Below the pieces are notes generated by a model. That model did no database searches, had not been told where the DNA came from, and saw nothing but the letters and a program-made list of their open reading frames with translations. Shown in pieces: positions 61,982 through 64,000 of a stretch of 64,000 bases of DNA. A program made the position numbers and the translations under genes. The stretch's first letter is position 1, and each line of letters starts with the position of its first letter. The stretch is from an uncultured Bacteroidota bacterium. GTDB lineage: Bacteria > Bacteroidota > Bacteroidia > Flavobacteriales > Flavobacteriaceae. The stretch lies in contig CABWZL010000001.1 of NCBI GenBank assembly GCA_902509805.1, positions 1 to 64,000 of the forward strand. The letters are read 5' to 3'.

Positions 61982-64000
61982 TTATTGGAAAAAATTCCAA
62001 ACTAATCCAAATCTAACAGATAAATCTCTATAAGGATTAAATGGGTCAGAATAATAATCGTAGCCCGAAAAAGAGCTATTTAAATGTTCAACTTTTACAA
62101 ATACTCTTGTCTGCTGAATTTTAGCATTAAAAAAGAAATCTACTCTTGGATAATTTCCTATTTCTTTATAATTCTGAGTTACAAATTCAGACAATAATGG
62201 ATTATAATAATCTGCATAAAACTTTGTGAAATAATTAAATGTAAATCCAGTTTGAAAAAATAAAGAGTTATTAAAAACATTAGTTGAAAACATTATTGTA
62301 TTTCTTGTTATCCATTCAGGAACATTAAGAGTCAATAATCCATCTAGAACTAATTCTTGATCTTTTTTCTGAAATTGACCTGTGTTTATAAAGCTAAACT
62401 TACCAAAATCAACTTTACTAAATAATTTAATCTTGAAGTATTTAATTTGACTATTTATTTGGTTTACTTCAGCTTTTCTAAAATTATCTATCTCTCCAGT
62501 TAATGCATTTGTAGATTCACGAAAAAATGTATAGTTATCAATTAAGCTATACTCTCCAGAGATTTTTATTAATTCTTTGAAAGATAATTGAGCTGATAAA
62601 GTTGATGATTTTTGATTTTCTAAATTAGAATTATACCAGTTGTAATTTTTGTAGGCACTTCTAAAAAAAATATGATTCAAATTAGGGGATTTTTCTGCAC
62701 TTAACGCGTTTAATTTAATTCCAACATTTTTAATCTTGTCTATTGTCAATATAATAGATGTGGAATTTGAAACCATCTCTTCCTCCAGAGATTTATTAAT
62801 GCTGAGTGCAATTTTAAGAAAGTTAAAATCCTTAATCCATTCACTCGAAAAGTTTGACTGTTTATTGTCTAGATTAAAAATTAAGCCACTTAAAATTCCA
62901 TCATAATCTTTATAATTATTATTAGAATTAATTAGAGAATAATCCATTTTTAATTTTCCAAATTTATTAAAATCAGAAACAAGATAAATAACACTTTTTT
63001 GTAATACATATCTAGATTGATCCGATACTAATATTCCTTCTTCAACTTCTCCAAATAAAGCAGAAGTATATGGGTCATTGTATTCTAACTTTTTATATTC
63101 ATGTTTAAATTGAAGTCCAAGTGATAATACTGAGGCTTCTTTTTCATTATTATAAATTAATGATCTGTTAAAATCAGCAAATACTCTTTTTGAGTATAAT
63201 GAGCCTTCTGATAGCAATCTGGCGGGTAATCTTGATCTATCAAGGTATCCATCGTACTCTATCATTTCAAATGATCCATCATCATTTTCAATTTGATTGC
63301 CAAAATTATCAAGAACAAAATAATTTGGTGCTTGTTCAAAAAAATATATTCCATCAGAAGTTAACCCCCCACTTTCTTGATTAAAAATGTTTTGGGATGT
63401 TAAATGAAATTTAAACTTTGACTTTTTATTTTTTGAATTAAAATTAGTTGAGAATCTGAACTGGTTTCCTCTTGATCTTGTATTTACGTATTTGCCAAGG
63501 GATTTATAGCCTTTATGAGCTAGTGTGAAATTAAATTCTGGCGATAGATTGATAGATATAACAGCATCTAGATTCTGTCCTTGCTCAAATGATGACTTAG
63601 CAAAGATTTCAGTAAATGGAGTTGGTACTTCATAATACCCTATATCTTCTACTTCATAGTACTGAAAATGTTTTCCACTGGCTCCAAGTTTTGGATAATC
63701 AATTCTATTATTAAAGGTGTATCCTAGTTTATTATATGAACTACCCACATTTGGCATTTCTAGTAATTCAAATGAATCTTGTCTTAAAAAATTGAATTTA
63801 TAATCTTTATAGATATTTAATGATGTATCAACAGATTCAACCCTTCCATCCAAGTAAAAAATTTTATAATAATCTGTTGTTAATGTGTCTTTTTTATTTT
63901 CTGATTCTTTTTCAAGTTTTTCTTGTTCCAGCTGAGCTTTAAGTTTGAGGTCTATATCTGAAGTTTGACCAAATAAAATAATATGAACGAAAAAAAAGAT
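61982..64000 (-). CDS. Porin_10-like outer-membrane beta-barrel protein, 5' end cut by the window
   Basis: A large Tyr/Asn-rich beta-barrel protein of the Bacteroidota putative-porin type, at least 670 aa, with many alternating amphipathic strands. The in-frame TTG at 63853 is not the start: the frame stays open through 64000 and encodes IFFFVHIILFGQTSDIDLKL, a signal-peptide core ending at about FGQ, followed by a charged linker (LEQEKLEKESENKK). The Met is just outside the window. The C-terminus ends in an aromatic residue (VWNFFQ), as in outer-membrane barrels. Function (porin or export substrate) is only inferred. Confidence 0.78.
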   Translation of the reverse strand: MFFFVHIILFGQTSDIDLKLKAQLEQEKLEKESENKKDTLTTDYYKIFYLDGRVESVDTSLNIYKDYKFNFLRQDSFELLEMPNVGSSYNKLGYTFNNRIDYPKLGASGKHFQYYEVEDIGYYEVPTPFTEIFAKSSFEQGQNLDAVISINLSPEFNFTLAHKGYKSLGKYVNTRSRGNQFRFSTNFNSKNKKSKFKFHLTSQNIFNQESGGLTSDGIYFFEQAPNYFVLDNFGNQIENDDGSFEMIEYDGYLDRSRLPARLLSEGSLYSKRVFADFNRSLIYNNEKEASVLSLGLQFKHEYKKLEYNDPYTSALFGEVEEGILVSDQSRYVLQKSVIYLVSDFNKFGKLKMDYSLINSNNNYKDYDGILSGLIFNLDNKQSNFSSEWIKDFNFLKIALSINKSLEEEMVSNSTSIILTIDKIKNVGIKLNALSAEKSPNLNHIFFRSAYKNYNWYNSNLENQKSSTLSAQLSFKELIKISGEYSLIDNYTFFRESTNALTGEIDNFRKAEVNQINSQIKYFKIKLFSKVDFGKFSFINTGQFQKKDQELVLDGLLTLNVPEWITRNTIMFSTNVFNNSLFFQTGFTFNYFTKFYADYYNPLLSEFVTQNYKEIGNYPRVDFFFNAKIQQTRVFVKVEHLNSSFSGYDYYSDPFNPYRDLSVRFGLVWNFFQ

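Noticed and set aside
63190..63384. Open frame on the plus strand, antisense to the porin
   Set aside because: Lies wholly inside the porin gene on the other strand, with no family resemblance and no promoter; similar antisense frames at 2043-2300, 21594-21965, 23724-24041 and 54146-54346 were rejected for the same reason.
61982..63853. TTG at 63853 as the start of the porin
   Set aside because: The frame remains open to the window edge and encodes a signal-peptide core upstream, so the gene continues beyond 64000.
1..64000. Mobile elements, prophage, CRISPR, toxin-antitoxin or defence genes
   Set aside because: No transposase, integrase, direct-repeat array or defence-type domain was seen; every long frame belongs to a housekeeping or accessory metabolic family.

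Overview
The window is a gene-dense, AT-rich (about 30% GC by eye) stretch of chromosome from a bacterium of the Bacteroidota, most likely a marine member of the Flavobacteriia with a compact genome. The evidence is the protein families (Na+-NQR with ApbE, the DAHP synthase/chorismate mutase fusion, single-copy WaaA, DUF1543, a degenerate zinc-ribbon coiled-coil protein, a Porin_10-like outer-membrane protein), the near absence of Shine-Dalgarno sequences, and many promoters of the Bacteroidota type (TTTG - about 19 nt - TAnnTTTG). I see no phage, insertion sequence, CRISPR array, rRNA or large repeat. Two tRNA genes (Leu-UAG, Val-UAC) are present. No gap between genes exceeds 200 bases except those holding the tRNAs. 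Both edges cut a gene: map on the left and a porin on the right.

Layout. 1-8.3 kb: map, a methyltransferase and the minus-strand nqrABCDEF-apbE operon (sodium-pumping NADH dehydrogenase plus the enzyme that flavinylates it). 8.4-10 kb: pruA. 10-15.5 kb: a minus-strand Phe/Tyr operon, pheA-tyrA-DAHPS/CM-aminotransferase-rsmG-PPIase. 15.5-19.6 kb: a minus-strand methionine operon, metK-metY-metX-osmC. 19.6-26.3 kb: deoxynucleoside kinase, Na+-type pyrophosphatase, pdhB, and a bifunctional nuclease-thyA-folA-fabD run. 26.3-32.7 kb: amidohydrolase, DegT aminotransferase, waaA, alkaline phosphatase and a D-aminoacylase-like enzyme. 32.7-46 kb: tRNA-Leu, M20 peptidase, ruvC, a small Cys-rich membrane protein with an Nramp-like transporter, lipA, lpxK, Nif3-like, asparaginase, M48 protease and several small membrane or hydrolase genes. 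46-50.6 kb: glpK-glpD-glpF-SDR glycerol operon. 50.7-55.7 kb: a secreted orphan, SDR, S9 peptidase and sulfatase. 55.7-64 kb: tRNA-Val, homocysteine methyltransferase, DUF1295 protein, outer-membrane protein, folC, nhaD, anmK and porin.

The most interesting structures are regulatory. Upstream of pheA there is a complete, apparently ribosome-dependent attenuator. It has a consensus promoter, an unannotated 20-codon leader ORF with eight Phe/Tyr codons out of ten in a row (NFNFYYSYYFF core), an intrinsic terminator ending just before the pheA start, and an antiterminator strand overlapping the end of the leader ORF that competes for the terminator's 5' arm. Upstream of metK there is a SAM-II type riboswitch directly behind a consensus promoter. 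The two neighbouring amino-acid operons are thus controlled by two different RNA mechanisms.

Physiology as inferred: a sodium-based energy economy (NQR, probable Na+-PPase, NhaD), catabolism of proline, glycerol, peptides, sulfated polymers and phosphate esters, and ordinary biosynthesis of lipid A/Kdo, lipoate, folate/thymidylate, methionine/SAM and aromatic amino acids. Several promoters lie so close to the start codon that the mRNAs are probably leaderless; the TTTG of the -7 box then provides false TTG start codons, and starts were corrected for this below.
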